37,495 nt of DNA from Verrucomicrobiota bacterium (GTDB lineage Bacteria; Verrucomicrobiota; Verrucomicrobiia; Limisphaerales; UBA1096): contig JACNJE010000087.1 in NCBI GenBank assembly GCA_014382705.1, positions 1-37,495 of the forward strand, given 5' to 3'. The position numbers were made by a program, and so were the translations under genes. Position 1 is the first letter of the stretch; each line of letters begins with the position of its first letter. The notes beneath the pieces were generated by a model. It worked only from the letters and a program-made list of their open reading frames with translations, made no database searches and had not been told where the DNA came from. Positions 1-8,124 of the stretch are shown here, piece by piece.

Positions 1-80
1 TCGTGCTCTTTCACGCCGCAAATCATATCAAGGTATAAATCTAATGTCTACTTACCTACGCACTCCTTAGTATTAGCTTT

Positions 81-452
81 ATGGATACAAAATATTCACC
101 GAAATTTCCTATTCATGTTTTACATGTACACGGTACATTGGAAGAAAACTTTCATGGTACAAAATTAGGTGATTTGCCTTTTTATCATGCCCCAACACCA
201 AGTGTTCAAGAAAACATATTAAACTGGAGTAAGTTTAATAATTGCGAGCCTAATTATGTAAAAGAAAAAGCTCTAGACTTGGTTGCTAGACTTCCAGGAA
301 ATGAAACAAAAATAATTAGTTATAAAAATAAAGAGAATGGTTGTGACGTTGAACTTTGGCAAGTTAAGAACGGTGTACATGTTGAAGAATATTCAAAATC
401 AATGAAGAAAATGCTAGTTGATTGGATTCTCGAACACCCAAAAATTAAATAA
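81..452 (+). pseudogene. C-terminal fragment of a PHB-depolymerase/LpqC-like esterase
   Basis: The 123-residue product resembles the last third of secreted feruloyl esterase / polyhydroxybutyrate depolymerase-type (LpqC-like) proteins. It has the strand VLHVHGT that normally precedes the catalytic-acid region, then a PSVQENILNW helix, an NNCEPNY segment, and a late YKNKENGCDVELWQVKNGVH stretch corresponding to the region with the catalytic histidine. The GxSxG nucleophile half is missing. The frame is open only from about base 45, with stops before that, so the upstream half is lost or frame-shifted rather than merely cut by the window edge. It is AT-rich compared with the genes after 900 and has no palindrome copies. 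I infer a decayed or recently transferred remnant. A small intact protein is the alternative. The family call is moderate. Confidence 0.45.
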
Positions 453-575
453 TTAGATAATACTTAATTTTTTGATTAGTCCATCATTACTTCTCTCATA
501 GATTCACACACCGTTCTCTTTTGATGATTTCCCATTATTCATCAATTCAGAGATTCGTAGAGGAGATGAACTGAA

Positions 576-630
576 AAAACCTTACTTTTTATACAATGGG
601 GTAACCCAACTGATTAGAAAGTAAGGTTTT
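576..630. repeat. 13-bp perfect inverted repeat (hairpin)
   Basis: AAAACCTTACTTT at 576-588 is exactly complementary to AAAGTAAGGTTTT at 618-630, with a 29-base loop. It could be a transcription-terminating or structured RNA element or a mobile-element remnant; nothing next to it decides. Confidence 0.55.
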
Positions 631-676
631 GAAATCTTCGATCTAAGAGAGTTTGGAGTAATCGAATGTTTCTGTT

Positions 677-794
677 CTTCTTCTGTACCAAACGTAGTGA
701 GCCCCAAAGCTCAGTTAAATAACACACACAATTGATAAGGATTTTGATCTTAATCAATGACAGTGAGTCAGACTTTGGATGAGTACAGAAGAAG
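677..794. repeat. 12-bp perfect inverted repeat enclosing 94 bp
   Basis: CTTCTTCTGTAC at 677-688 is exactly matched by GTACAGAAGAAG at 783-794. The enclosed 94 bp has no open frame of note. It could be the ends of a very small non-autonomous element, but I see no clear target-site duplication. Confidence 0.4.
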
Positions 795-902
795 TTCAGA
801 GAAGTTCAGCTTCAAACCACTGTTAAATGCTGAATTCTCATAATTTCATGAAAATTGAAAATCAATGGAACCTCTTCGGATAGAACAATTTACAGAAGGT
901 TT

Positions 903-2054
903 TTAGGGATTGCGAAGAGGGTTTTCAAACCAGACCACGTTTTTGCTTTGCTGCCCGGCGATAACGGTATCGAGATCGCCATCGGCGTCCATGTCCACGA
1001 GGCGAATGTCATAGGCGGCCTGGTCATCGTGGATGATGTGGGTGGTAAACCGGCCTCTACCGTCATTCTCAAACCAGGCGGCCTTACGGCTCACATAGGC
1101 GCAGGTGACGGCGTCGATGTCGCCATCACCGTCAATGTCACCTACCTGCAGGCAATGTGAAGACAGGAGTTCAGTGTTGATGTCGTGGATTTTCCACCCG
1201 GGATACTCGTACCAAAAAAGGCCGGTTCCATGACCGCGACTGGCAACGATGTCCAGTTTGCCGTCACCGTTCACATCCGCAGGAAGAATATTGGTGGCTC
1301 CGGGATGCTTGCCCGGCAGCCGATGTTTCTTGAACGGCTTGGTCGGATCCTCTCCCGCCTCCCACCATGCAAACCATTCACCTTTACCGGATTTGTCCGA
1401 TGGTCCGCCCTTGGCGGCGAGAGTGATATCGAGTCGGCCGTCTCCGTTGAGGTCGCCTGCCCCGAGATAGTGGCTCAGGCCGGGCGCGTTGTTTTTTGCA
1501 AACACGTGACGTGTCCAGCGATCGGCCTTGCGGGGATTCTTCGGCACCTCAAGCCAGACGGCGGAATCGGGGAATCTCCCCCTCGGTTGGGCACTGTTGG
1601 CAAGGAGATCGATCTTGCCGTCGCCGTTCACGTCCGCCTTGAGCACGCCGTGGATGCCGATGATTTCGTCCTCGGCAATGCGAGCCTTCCATGGGCCGGC
1701 GGCTGCATTCTTGTTCGGTTGCTCGAACCACACAATCAGGCCAGGTTGATAGCGTGCGCCGATGAAATCCGCGTCTCCGTCACCATCCACGTCAAACGTC
1801 TCGCCATGAATAAAGGTGTGATCCTTGTGATCACCAATTATGATCTCCTTCCAGTCCGGTGCCACAAACAGCCGGGTTTTGCCACCGGCATTGCTGATAA
1901 CATCCACTTTGCCATCACCTGTGAAATCGGCTGCCACTGCCACGTTGTTATGCAGCCCCTCCCAGATGACGTGGCGTTTCCAATTGCCCTTCTCCGCGGC
2001 TTGAACGCTGAAAAGGATGAGAGCTTGAACGAACAGAATCCTCAGAATGTGCAT
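903..2054 (-). CDS. Secreted FG-GAP/VCBS-repeat beta-propeller protein
   Basis: This 383-residue protein starts with a Sec signal peptide (MHILRILFVQALILFSVQA, cleavage likely after VQA). It then carries seven evenly spaced calcium-loop motifs of the form DxDGDGxxD: DFTGDGKVD, DVDGDGDAD, DVNGDGKID, DLNGDGRLD, DVNGDGKLD, DIDGDGDID and DMDADGDLD. That is the FG-GAP/VCBS pattern and predicts a seven-bladed propeller exported to the periplasm or cell surface. I chose the ATG at 2054 because the upstream extension has no leader-like character while residues 1-18 from this ATG form a clean signal peptide. No catalytic domain is visible; such proteins are usually inferred to bind ligands or glycans. 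It is transcribed divergently from the esterase at 2386. Confidence 0.85.
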   Translation of the reverse strand: MHILRILFVQALILFSVQAAEKGNWKRHVIWEGLHNNVAVAADFTGDGKVDVISNAGGKTRLFVAPDWKEIIIGDHKDHTFIHGETFDVDGDGDADFIGARYQPGLIVWFEQPNKNAAAGPWKARIAEDEIIGIHGVLKADVNGDGKIDLLANSAQPRGRFPDSAVWLEVPKNPRKADRWTRHVFAKNNAPGLSHYLGAGDLNGDGRLDITLAAKGGPSDKSGKGEWFAWWEAGEDPTKPFKKHRLPGKHPGATNILPADVNGDGKLDIVASRGHGTGLFWYEYPGWKIHDINTELLSSHCLQVGDIDGDGDIDAVTCAYVSRKAAWFENDGRGRFTTHIIHDDQAAYDIRLVDMDADGDLDTVIAGQQSKNVVWFENPLRNP

Positions 2055-2385
2055 GATGATATTGATTGTCTTAGTGGATTTGGTCGCATAGGGATGATTC
2101 TCATCCAACGGAACCGGCTGAGCACCCAGATTAACAATTCCGTTCGGTTTGGAAATGTTTTTTGCTCCTAAAAAGAACAACACGCTTGGCCAAAGGTGAA
2201 ATGCATCTTCTTCTCGTTTAAGCGCGTAACCGTGGCCCAGCGCCATAGGTCCTCTGCACCGGTACAAACAGCACGGTTCCACGAGGTGTTCAACAGGGCT
2301 GTGAAAGCTGCAATCACGTTGAGGGAAACAGCATCATGTGAATTGAGTTTTGCGTTCGCCTTGCCAGCAGAATCAGCGTAATTAA
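2055..2385. promoter_or_regulatory. Divergent intergenic region
   Basis: These 331 bp separate two divergent genes, so promoters for both must lie here. I see no clear operator, hairpin or small gene, and no palindrome copy. Confidence 0.35.
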
Positions 2386-3579
2386 ATGGGCCGTAACATG
2401 AACAACTTTTTCCACACTTTCTCTGTCCGCACATTCACGAGGACAATTAACATCTCTTCACTTATGATCGGGATATTTTCCCATCTGCTTTTTTGTCAAG
2501 GTCTCTCTGCGCAAGATGCAGCCCAGCCGTTTGTGACCTATTCGAATTCAATTGGGAATTACCTGAAGCGCATACAACAGGGCAAGCAAACACATGCCTT
2601 TGATCCCTCTTTAGGATTTGAGGAGTGGCAGACAAAAGCGCGCAAGGCTCTCATTAAGCTCACCGGACTCAAGAAGTTGGAAAAGGAACTGGCTGGCTTC
2701 ATGCCAAAAGTGAAGCTTGGCGAACCGAAAAAAACAGAAGATTCTTTTACCCGGTCACTTTGCTCCATTGAAACAGAGCCCGGGATATTTGTTCCCTTTT
2801 ATTTGCTCGTGCCCAAGGATGCGGAACCTACAAAACCGCGCCCACTTTTGCTTTGCCCGCATGGCCACGACAAGCTCGGGCTGCATTCCTATGCCGGCGC
2901 ATTCAAGGATGAAAAACACAAAAGGGAAGTTCTCAAAAAAGAAGGAGATATCGGGGCACAGGCAGCGCGGCGCGGTTTTGTGGTGGTTGCCCCAGCCACA
3001 CGCGGGCTTGCTGAAGAGGTGCTGATCCCCGATCCCAAAGGTCGCCACGGCAACCGCCCCTGCAGGGCTCAACTCATTCACGGTCTGCTCGCCGGGCGCA
3101 CCCCGATTGCGGAGCGGGTATGGGATATGCAGTGCCTGCTCGACTGGGCAGAGAAACATCCGCTCATCGATCCCAAGCGCATCGCGATGACCGGCAATTC
3201 CGGCGGCGGCGTCCTCACCGCCTACACTGCGGCGATCGACACGCGAATCAGGGTCGCGATTCCAAGCTGCTCTTTCACCTCAGTCATGAGCGCTGAAGGC
3301 TTTATCTTTCATTGCGATTGCTGCCTCATTCCCAAACTCCGGGATTGGGGCGACTGGAAAGAACTCGGTGGCCTCGTTGCCCCGCGGCACCTCTTGATCG
3401 TACACGGCGCGGACGATAGTTTGCACCATCCACCGACTGTGGAAAAACTGGCTGTCAACATCGGGAATATATTCCAAGCCGCAGGTGTCCGCAACCACAC
3501 CGCCCTCAAATGGGGCAGCAGCGGGCACCGCTTCTACCCTCAAAAGATGTGGCCCTTTATTAAGAAGGGATTGAAATAG
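2386..3579 (+). CDS. Secreted alpha/beta hydrolase (acetyl-xylan-esterase-like)
   Basis: This is a 397-residue protein with an N-terminal hydrophobic leader ending near SAQDAA. The hydrolase fold follows: an oxyanion-type CPHGHD at about 158-162, nucleophile elbow GNSGGG with Ser272, a late acid motif VHGADD, and the C-terminal catalytic His in SSGHRFYP near 383. The layout matches the large alpha/beta hydrolases common in Planctomycetota and Verrucomicrobiota that are annotated as acetyl xylan esterase or dienelactone-hydrolase-like; the true substrate cannot be read from sequence. A start at Met5 (2398) is equally possible. The stop codon lies inside a hairpin shared with the convergent bfr gene. 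Confidence 0.8.
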   Translation: MGRNMNNFFHTFSVRTFTRTINISSLMIGIFSHLLFCQGLSAQDAAQPFVTYSNSIGNYLKRIQQGKQTHAFDPSLGFEEWQTKARKALIKLTGLKKLEKELAGFMPKVKLGEPKKTEDSFTRSLCSIETEPGIFVPFYLLVPKDAEPTKPRPLLLCPHGHDKLGLHSYAGAFKDEKHKREVLKKEGDIGAQAARRGFVVVAPATRGLAEEVLIPDPKGRHGNRPCRAQLIHGLLAGRTPIAERVWDMQCLLDWAEKHPLIDPKRIAMTGNSGGGVLTAYTAAIDTRIRVAIPSCSFTSVMSAEGFIFHCDCCLIPKLRDWGDWKELGGLVAPRHLLIVHGADDSLHHPPTVEKLAVNIGNIFQAAGVRNHTALKWGSSGHRFYPQKMWPFIKKGLK

Positions 3580-3593
3580 CCGGTTGGCTATTT
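3574..3593. terminator. Hairpin carrying both convergent stop codons
   Basis: AAATAGCC (3574-3581), loop GGTT, GGCTATTT (3586-3593) form a perfect 8-bp stem. The TAG of the hydrolase (3577-3579) and the TAG of bfr on the other strand (3590-3588) are the same triplets of the two arms. It could act as a short bidirectional terminator, although the T tract is brief. Confidence 0.5.
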
Positions 3594-4067
3594 GCCACCG
3601 CTTTCCATCTGTTGAGCGAGGTAGTTTTCAACCCCGACCATCTTGATCAAATCAAGCTGCGCCTCGGCCCAGTCGATGCTTTGCTCCGACTCGACCACCA
3701 TGCGCTCCATTAACTCGCGGCTGGCCGTGTCCTTCACCTCGGCGCACAGCTTGACGCCTTCGTTGTACGTGGCCGCGCCCTTGATCTCCAAGGCCATGCC
3801 ATTCTCGATTTGCGCCTGAGGTTCGTCGCCGACGTTGATGACATCGTAGCGTGAGATGGCCGGCAGCCCGTCGAGAAACAGGACGCGGTCGATGACCTCA
3901 TCGGCATGCTTCATTTCCTCGATCGACTCGGCGTAGTAATGATCCGCCAGCTTGTTGAGCCCCCAATTGCGGCACATTTTGGAGTGGATGAAGTATGTGT
4001 TGATCGCCGTCAACTCGATGGTCAGGCCGGCGTTCAACGCCTCGATGACTTGTTCGTTTCCTTTCAT
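3588..4067 (-). CDS. bfr: Bacterioferritin with incomplete ferroxidase site
   Basis: This 159-residue protein aligns without gaps to E. coli Bfr from the MKG start to the NYL region near the C-terminus, forming the iron-storage 24-mer subunit fold. The haem ligand Met52 is present in EEMKHAD. Ferroxidase ligands Glu18, Glu51, His54 and Glu94 are present. The last two, Glu127 and His130 of E. coli, are both serine here, in the segment VESEQSIDW. A subunit with haem but a damaged di-iron site would probably depend on a second Bfr subunit or serve haem-linked electron transfer for iron release. I chose the ATG at 4067, which gives the family's usual length. A Bfd-like ferredoxin, its expected redox partner, lies upstream on the same strand. 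Confidence 0.93.
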   Translation of the reverse strand: MKGNEQVIEALNAGLTIELTAINTYFIHSKMCRNWGLNKLADHYYAESIEEMKHADEVIDRVLFLDGLPAISRYDVINVGDEPQAQIENGMALEIKGAATYNEGVKLCAEVKDTASRELMERMVVESEQSIDWAEAQLDLIKMVGVENYLAQQMESGGK

Positions 4068-4226
4068 GATTTGTTTTTGATTGCGATTCCGCCGCCCAAA
4101 TTTCGGACAGGGCGAAACCAAATTTCACACGCGACGAGTGTAAGCCAAAAGCGGGTGGAAAATGAAAGCGTTTTTTTGTGACAATGAGACCTAATCCCAC
4201 ACGCCGCCCGGCGGATGGTCCGGCTC

Positions 4227-4511
4227 CTACGCAGCGTGACAGTCGCACAATGTCCGGACGCTGCCGCAGCCCGGACAAAGGGCGCACGGCCCGCACTCCG
4301 CCGGCAGCCCGGCCAACATCCGCTCGATGCGGCATTGGCAACTGCCACAACCGGAACCGGCTGCGGTCAACCGTGACACCTCCTCGACCCGCGCCGCGCC
4401 GCCCTCGTCGATCGCCTGGCGAATCGCCGACGCTGTCACCTGAAAACAGTGACAGATCAGCGTGTCAGCCGGTTGCGCTTGGCCAAGCGCCATGTCCAAA
4501 ATCGTCGCCAT
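4227..4511 (-). CDS. bfd: Bacterioferritin-associated ferredoxin-like [2Fe-2S] protein
   Basis: The 94-residue product has the Bfd-type cluster signature: CHC near residues 20-22 (ICHCFQVT), a helical spacer, and CGSCQC near 55-60. Bfd reduces the haem of bacterioferritin to release stored iron, and the neighbouring bfr supports that role. Two features are unusual. The N-terminus is extended, with ALGQA encoded by a full palindrome copy (4476-4489). The C-terminal tail after about residue 70 adds further cysteines (CGPC, CPGC, CDC), which may bind metal. Met7 (MALGQAQP) is an alternative start directly before the palindrome. The gap to bfr is about 160 bp. Confidence 0.8.
   Translation of the reverse strand: MATILDMALGQAQPADTLICHCFQVTASAIRQAIDEGGAARVEEVSRLTAAGSGCGSCQCRIERMLAGLPAECGPCALCPGCGSVRTLCDCHAA
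4476..4489. repeat. Exact palindrome copy 1
   Basis: CGCTTGGCCAAGCG within the bfd-like gene, read as ALGQA; the palindrome extends to 16 bp (GCGC...GCGC, 4475-4490). Confidence 0.95.
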
Positions 4512-4701
4512 CGCAAAAAGCGGCGCGACTCATCGGTAAAAATCAGGCCAAGCGCAAGCTATTTTTTGAGACTGAGTCCAGATTTCAGGATTTGTAAACC
4601 GAATTCCCCTTGGCCAAGCGGGTTGAAACCTCCGTTTTTATTGGGTTTTTGTCGCAAACCGGCCGTTTCGAGGTTTGCCAAGCCATGCCAAACGCGTCCC
4701 G

Positions 4702-5760
4702 TCATCCGTGCTGATTCGACTGACCGGACACGTGGATGATCGCCTTGACGACCCCGTCCGAGTAGTCTGCCACAAGATCGAATGCCGCCTTAGAATCCTC
4801 CAAGCCAAAGTGATGGGTCGCGAGCGGATCCACATCAGCCGCCCCGCTGGCCACCAGATCGATGGCCGCCTGCGTACAGTCGTTTTGCCGGCGGACGTTT
4901 TGCAGCCGGAGCTCCTTGCGGCGCAGCGCGTCCGTGCGAAAATCAATCCGTTCGCCCTCCGGGATACCGACCAGCCCCAGCACACCACCCGGCTTGAGCA
5001 ACTCGACCGCCTGATCAAGCGTCTCCTGCCGGCCGGCGCATTCGAAGACGCAATCCAGGCCGCCGGGTTCCTCCTTCAGTATGTCGGCGACCACGTCGCG
5101 GTTGGTCGGCACGCCGATCCAGTCGGCAGCGCAGCGCTTGGCCAAGCCGAGTCGATTGTCATACAGGTCGGTGACGAATGTTCGGCTCGGGCAAAGCGCA
5201 CCCACCGCCAGGAGGAGGCTCAAGCCAATCGGTCCCGCCCCCAAAATACCCACCGCGCCGCCGGGCTGCATCTCCGCAAGACGCACGGCGTGAATGCCGA
5301 CTGACAACGGCTCGACCAGCGTGGCCTGCACCATCGTCATTGAGTCGGGTATTGGGTAACACGACTCGGCGGCGATTGTGATGTATTCCGCCACCGCGCC
5401 GGGAGCCTGACCCGGGCAGCCGAGAAACTGGAGCTGCCGGCAGGTGTGCGCCCGGCCCGCCCGGCACTGGTCACATTGGCCGCACGAGATCGCCGGGTCC
5501 ACCGCAACCCGCTGACCGACCGTCAACGAAGTGACACCCGGACCGACCTCCGCCACCGTGCCGGCACATTCGTGGCCAAGCGTCGCCGGGTGTGCGATGA
5601 CCTGCCCGCCGATCCGCCCCCCCGTGTAGTAATGAATGTCCGACCCGCACACACCCACCGTGTCGATGCGCAACAACACATCGCCCGCCCGCTCCAAGAC
5701 CGGCGTCGGCCGCTCACGAATCTCCAATGCCCGTATGCCGGTGAAAAATGCGACGTTCAT
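4702..5760 (-). CDS. Zinc-dependent alcohol (polyol/sorbitol-type) dehydrogenase
   Basis: This 352-residue protein is a medium-chain dehydrogenase. Catalytic zinc residues are Cys38 (GVCGSD) and His63-Glu64 (GHE). The structural zinc lobe has Cys93, Cys96, Cys99 and Cys107 in CGQCDQCRAGRAHTC. The Rossmann glycines are in GILGAGPIG near 170. The SDIHYY motif after Cys38 resembles sorbitol and L-threonine dehydrogenases, so oxidation of a sugar alcohol or similar secondary alcohol with NAD(P)+ is likely; the exact substrate is unknown. A 13-of-14 palindrome copy near 5135 encodes GLAKRCA just after the coenzyme-binding strand. It is divergent from the PQQ-propeller gene at 5920, with a palindrome in the gap. 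Confidence 0.88.
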   Translation of the reverse strand: MNVAFFTGIRALEIRERPTPVLERAGDVLLRIDTVGVCGSDIHYYTGGRIGGQVIAHPATLGHECAGTVAEVGPGVTSLTVGQRVAVDPAISCGQCDQCRAGRAHTCRQLQFLGCPGQAPGAVAEYITIAAESCYPIPDSMTMVQATLVEPLSVGIHAVRLAEMQPGGAVGILGAGPIGLSLLLAVGALCPSRTFVTDLYDNRLGLAKRCAADWIGVPTNRDVVADILKEEPGGLDCVFECAGRQETLDQAVELLKPGGVLGLVGIPEGERIDFRTDALRRKELRLQNVRRQNDCTQAAIDLVASGAADVDPLATHHFGLEDSKAAFDLVADYSDGVVKAIIHVSGQSNQHG

Positions 5761-5890
5761 AAAGACCCAACTTTACATCTGGATTGCGCGAACTGAAAAG
5801 GCCGGCCGACCATATAACGACGATCCTCCCATTCACCGAAAGCGACTGCAAGAAAAAGGCCGGGGCAACGGTGCGGAGTTGATTCTTGTG

Positions 5891-5904
5891 CGCTTGGCCA
5901 AGCG
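5891..5904. repeat. Exact palindrome copy 2
   Basis: Intergenic, in the divergent region between the alcohol dehydrogenase and PQQ-propeller genes, 15 bases before the GTG start. It could touch the promoter or leader. Confidence 0.95.
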
Positions 5905-5919
5905 GGCTAGACTCCCGGC

Positions 5920-7188
5920 GTGCGAACTCTCATTTCATTGTTTTTGTTCACCGCAACGGTGTCAGCCGGGAATTGGCCGGGCTGGCGTGGGCCAAGCGGC
6001 GACGGGGTCAGCGCTGAAAAAGACATCCCAACCCGGTGGAGCAGCACCGAGAACATTGCCTGGAAAGTCGCCATCCCCGGCGAGGGCCACTCGTCGCCGA
6101 TCGTTTGGGACGACAAGGTTTTCCTCACCAGCAGCCTGACCGAAAAAAACAAGCGCACCCTGCTCTGCCTCGACCGGCCAAGCGGCCAAACGGTTTGGCG
6201 ACGAGACGTTGTGCAGTCGCCGCCCGAGTCGATTCACCGACTCAATAGCCGCGCCTCCGGCACTCCGGCCACGGACGGCAGACTGGTTTACGTCACGTTC
6301 ATGCGCGCCGAGGGTGACCGGGTTGTCGCGCCGAATGTCAGCTCCGAGCGCCTCATCACGCCCGGCAAAATCGTTGTTGCCGCCTACGACCTGGACGGAA
6401 ACGAAACGTGGAAAACCACCGTCGGCGACTTCGTCAGCGCGCATGGCTTCAACACTAGCCCGGTGCTTTTTGAGGAGTTGGTGATCCTCAACGGTGACCA
6501 CGATGGCGATGCCTATCTCGTCGCGCTCGACCGCCAATCCGGCAGGGAACGGTGGCGAACCCGGCGCGAAAACAAAACCCGCAGCTACGTCACACCGATC
6601 ATACGACAGATCGACGGCCGCACGCAGATGCTCCTGTCCGGTAGCCTTTGCGTCGCCAGTTACGACCCGCGCAACGGCAAGCGCCACTGGATCGTGGATG
6701 GCCCGACTGAGCAGTTTGTTGCATCGATGGTTTACGATGGGAAATACGTCTTTGCGACCGGCGGCTACCCGGAGCGGCACACCGTCGCGATCCGGCCCGG
6801 CGGCAGGGGCAACGTCACCGACACGCACATCGCCTGGCGCACGACTCGCGGCGCCGCCTATGTCCCCTCGCCCATCATTTCCGGACGCTACCTGCTCATG
6901 GTCGCCGACAGCGGAATCGCCAGTTGCTTCGAGGCCAGGACCGGCAAACGCCACTGGATGGAACGGCTTCCCGGCGGCCACAGCCCGTCACCGGTATCAG
7001 CGGATGGCTTGGTTTACTTCGTCTCCGACCGGGGCGTGACCACCGTCATTCGTCCCGGCGAAACATTTGAAATCGTCGCGCAAAACGAAATCGGCGGATC
7101 GGTATCCGCCAGCCCGGCGATTAGCCAGCAACAGATTTTCCTCCGCACCCACAGCCACCTCCACTGCATCGGCACCAAGAAAAACTGA
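5920..7188 (+). CDS. Secreted PQQ-repeat beta-propeller protein (BamB/quinoprotein-like)
   Basis: This 422-residue protein starts with a short signal peptide (RTLISLFLFTATVSAG) from a GTG codon at 5920. The mature part opens with NWPGWRGPSGDG, the hallmark of PQQ-like propellers abundant in Planctomycetota and Verrucomicrobiota. It continues with repeated blades such as SPIVWDDKVFLTSS, LVALDRQSGRERW, SGRYLLMVADSG and CFEARTGKRHW. Enzymatic quinoprotein residues are not obvious, so a structural or sensing periplasmic propeller is more likely than a dehydrogenase. A full palindrome lies 15 bases upstream of the start. Its TGA abuts the stop codon of the convergent esterase with no gap (TGATCA at 7186-7191). 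Confidence 0.85.
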   Translation: MRTLISLFLFTATVSAGNWPGWRGPSGDGVSAEKDIPTRWSSTENIAWKVAIPGEGHSSPIVWDDKVFLTSSLTEKNKRTLLCLDRPSGQTVWRRDVVQSPPESIHRLNSRASGTPATDGRLVYVTFMRAEGDRVVAPNVSSERLITPGKIVVAAYDLDGNETWKTTVGDFVSAHGFNTSPVLFEELVILNGDHDGDAYLVALDRQSGRERWRTRRENKTRSYVTPIIRQIDGRTQMLLSGSLCVASYDPRNGKRHWIVDGPTEQFVASMVYDGKYVFATGGYPERHTVAIRPGGRGNVTDTHIAWRTTRGAAYVPSPIISGRYLLMVADSGIASCFEARTGKRHWMERLPGGHSPSPVSADGLVYFVSDRGVTTVIRPGETFEIVAQNEIGGSVSASPAISQQQIFLRTHSHLHCIGTKKN

Positions 7189-8025
7189 TCACTTATCGCT
7201 AAGAATCCGCCTCACGAATCGCAACAGCAGTGGGTGGGCAGGGTCGGCCATTTGTCCGTGGTTGTAGCCGTCGAGTTCCATGAGGGTGGTGTCCGGGTGA
7301 CCGACGACCTGCATCATCCGCCAGAGGTAGGCGTTTTCCTCGTAGCGTCCAAGCAACTCCAGCTTCCGGTCGCCGGTAATTAACAAAAGCGGCGGGCCAT
7401 CCTTCCGCACGTGAAAAAGCGGAGCCATGTTGTCGATGATGGGCTGTTTTCCGTCGATGCCACGCTCGGCGCGCACGGTGAAGTGAGTGATCGTGTGGCC
7501 GCTGTACGGGATGAGCCCGGCGAGTTGGTTCGGATCGGCTCCGTGCTTGGCCAGCCAGCGTTTGTCCAGACCCACCATGCTCGTCAGATACCCACCCGCC
7601 GAATGCCCACTGACGAACACCTTCTTTGCTGAACCTCCGTAGCGCGAAATATTTTTCAGCGTCCAAGCCACGGCCGCTGCGGCGTCCTCCACGTACGCGG
7701 GGGATTGGACCTTGGGATGTAACCGGTAGTTGACCGGCACGACGGCGATGCCTTTTCCCCTCAACGCCGCGGGCAGGGAGCGGTTGCCGTTCTTCAACCC
7801 ACCGCCGTGAAACCAGACTACCGTCGCGAACTCCTTTTTGCCGGTGGGATAATACACGTCCAAACGGCAACGAGATTTCATATAGTCGGTCAGCCCGGGG
7901 CCGGTGCGGTAGGCGATGTCGGCATCGGTCTTGTACTGGACGGCCTCGTCCGCGCCCATGGCCAAGCCGGGGCCCAAAACAAAAAGCGCAGCCATCGTCG
8001 CCTCTACCGTTATTCGAAAAATCAT
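7189..8025 (-). CDS. Secreted carboxylesterase (alpha/beta hydrolase, HGGG type)
   Basis: This is a 278-residue protein. From the ATG at 8025 it has a leader (MIFRITVEATMAALFVLG) cleaved near AMGADEA. The fold shows the oxyanion motif WFHGGG (about residues 73-76), nucleophile SGHSAGG with Ser142, and a C-terminal acid/His region ITGDRK and GYNHGQM. It matches the esterase/lipase family used for deacetylation or feruloyl ester cleavage of polysaccharides; the substrate is not determined. A longer frame to 8103 runs through a palindrome (RLAKRLG) but lacks leader character ahead of it, so I prefer 8025. The first third of this gene is duplicated, broken, at 13331-13621. Confidence 0.82.
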   Translation of the reverse strand: MIFRITVEATMAALFVLGPGLAMGADEAVQYKTDADIAYRTGPGLTDYMKSRCRLDVYYPTGKKEFATVVWFHGGGLKNGNRSLPAALRGKGIAVVPVNYRLHPKVQSPAYVEDAAAAVAWTLKNISRYGGSAKKVFVSGHSAGGYLTSMVGLDKRWLAKHGADPNQLAGLIPYSGHTITHFTVRAERGIDGKQPIIDNMAPLFHVRKDGPPLLLITGDRKLELLGRYEENAYLWRMMQVVGHPDTTLMELDGYNHGQMADPAHPLLLRFVRRILSDK

Positions 8026-8061
8026 CACACGGGCGATACTTCCCAAGCGCTTGGCCAAGCG
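7735..8061. repeat. Duplicated esterase leader segment, left copy
   Basis: Matches 13330-13656 at constant offset 5595 from GGCACG to the end of the palindrome, without gaps. Confidence 0.88.
8048..8061. repeat. Exact palindrome copy 3
   Basis: Intergenic, between two divergent hydrolase genes. Preceded by CCAAG, making a partial second unit in 12-bp register. One end of the 1122-bp interval missing from the 13-kb copy. Confidence 0.95.
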
Positions 8062-8124
8062 CAATCCGCAAACCGTGTACTGAAGTATTGCTAAAATGAT
8101 CAAAGCTGATCAATTTCGGGCGAG

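Larger units (their letters stand above)
453..902. other. AT-rich gene-poor stretch with inverted repeats
   Basis: I see no convincing gene here. The stretch holds a 13-bp perfect inverted repeat, a 12-bp perfect inverted repeat around 94 bp, and a tandem 10-bp direct repeat (790-799 and 800-809, AGAAGTTCAG). Base composition matches the preceding esterase remnant and not the GC-rich DNA from about 905 onward. Confidence 0.6.
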
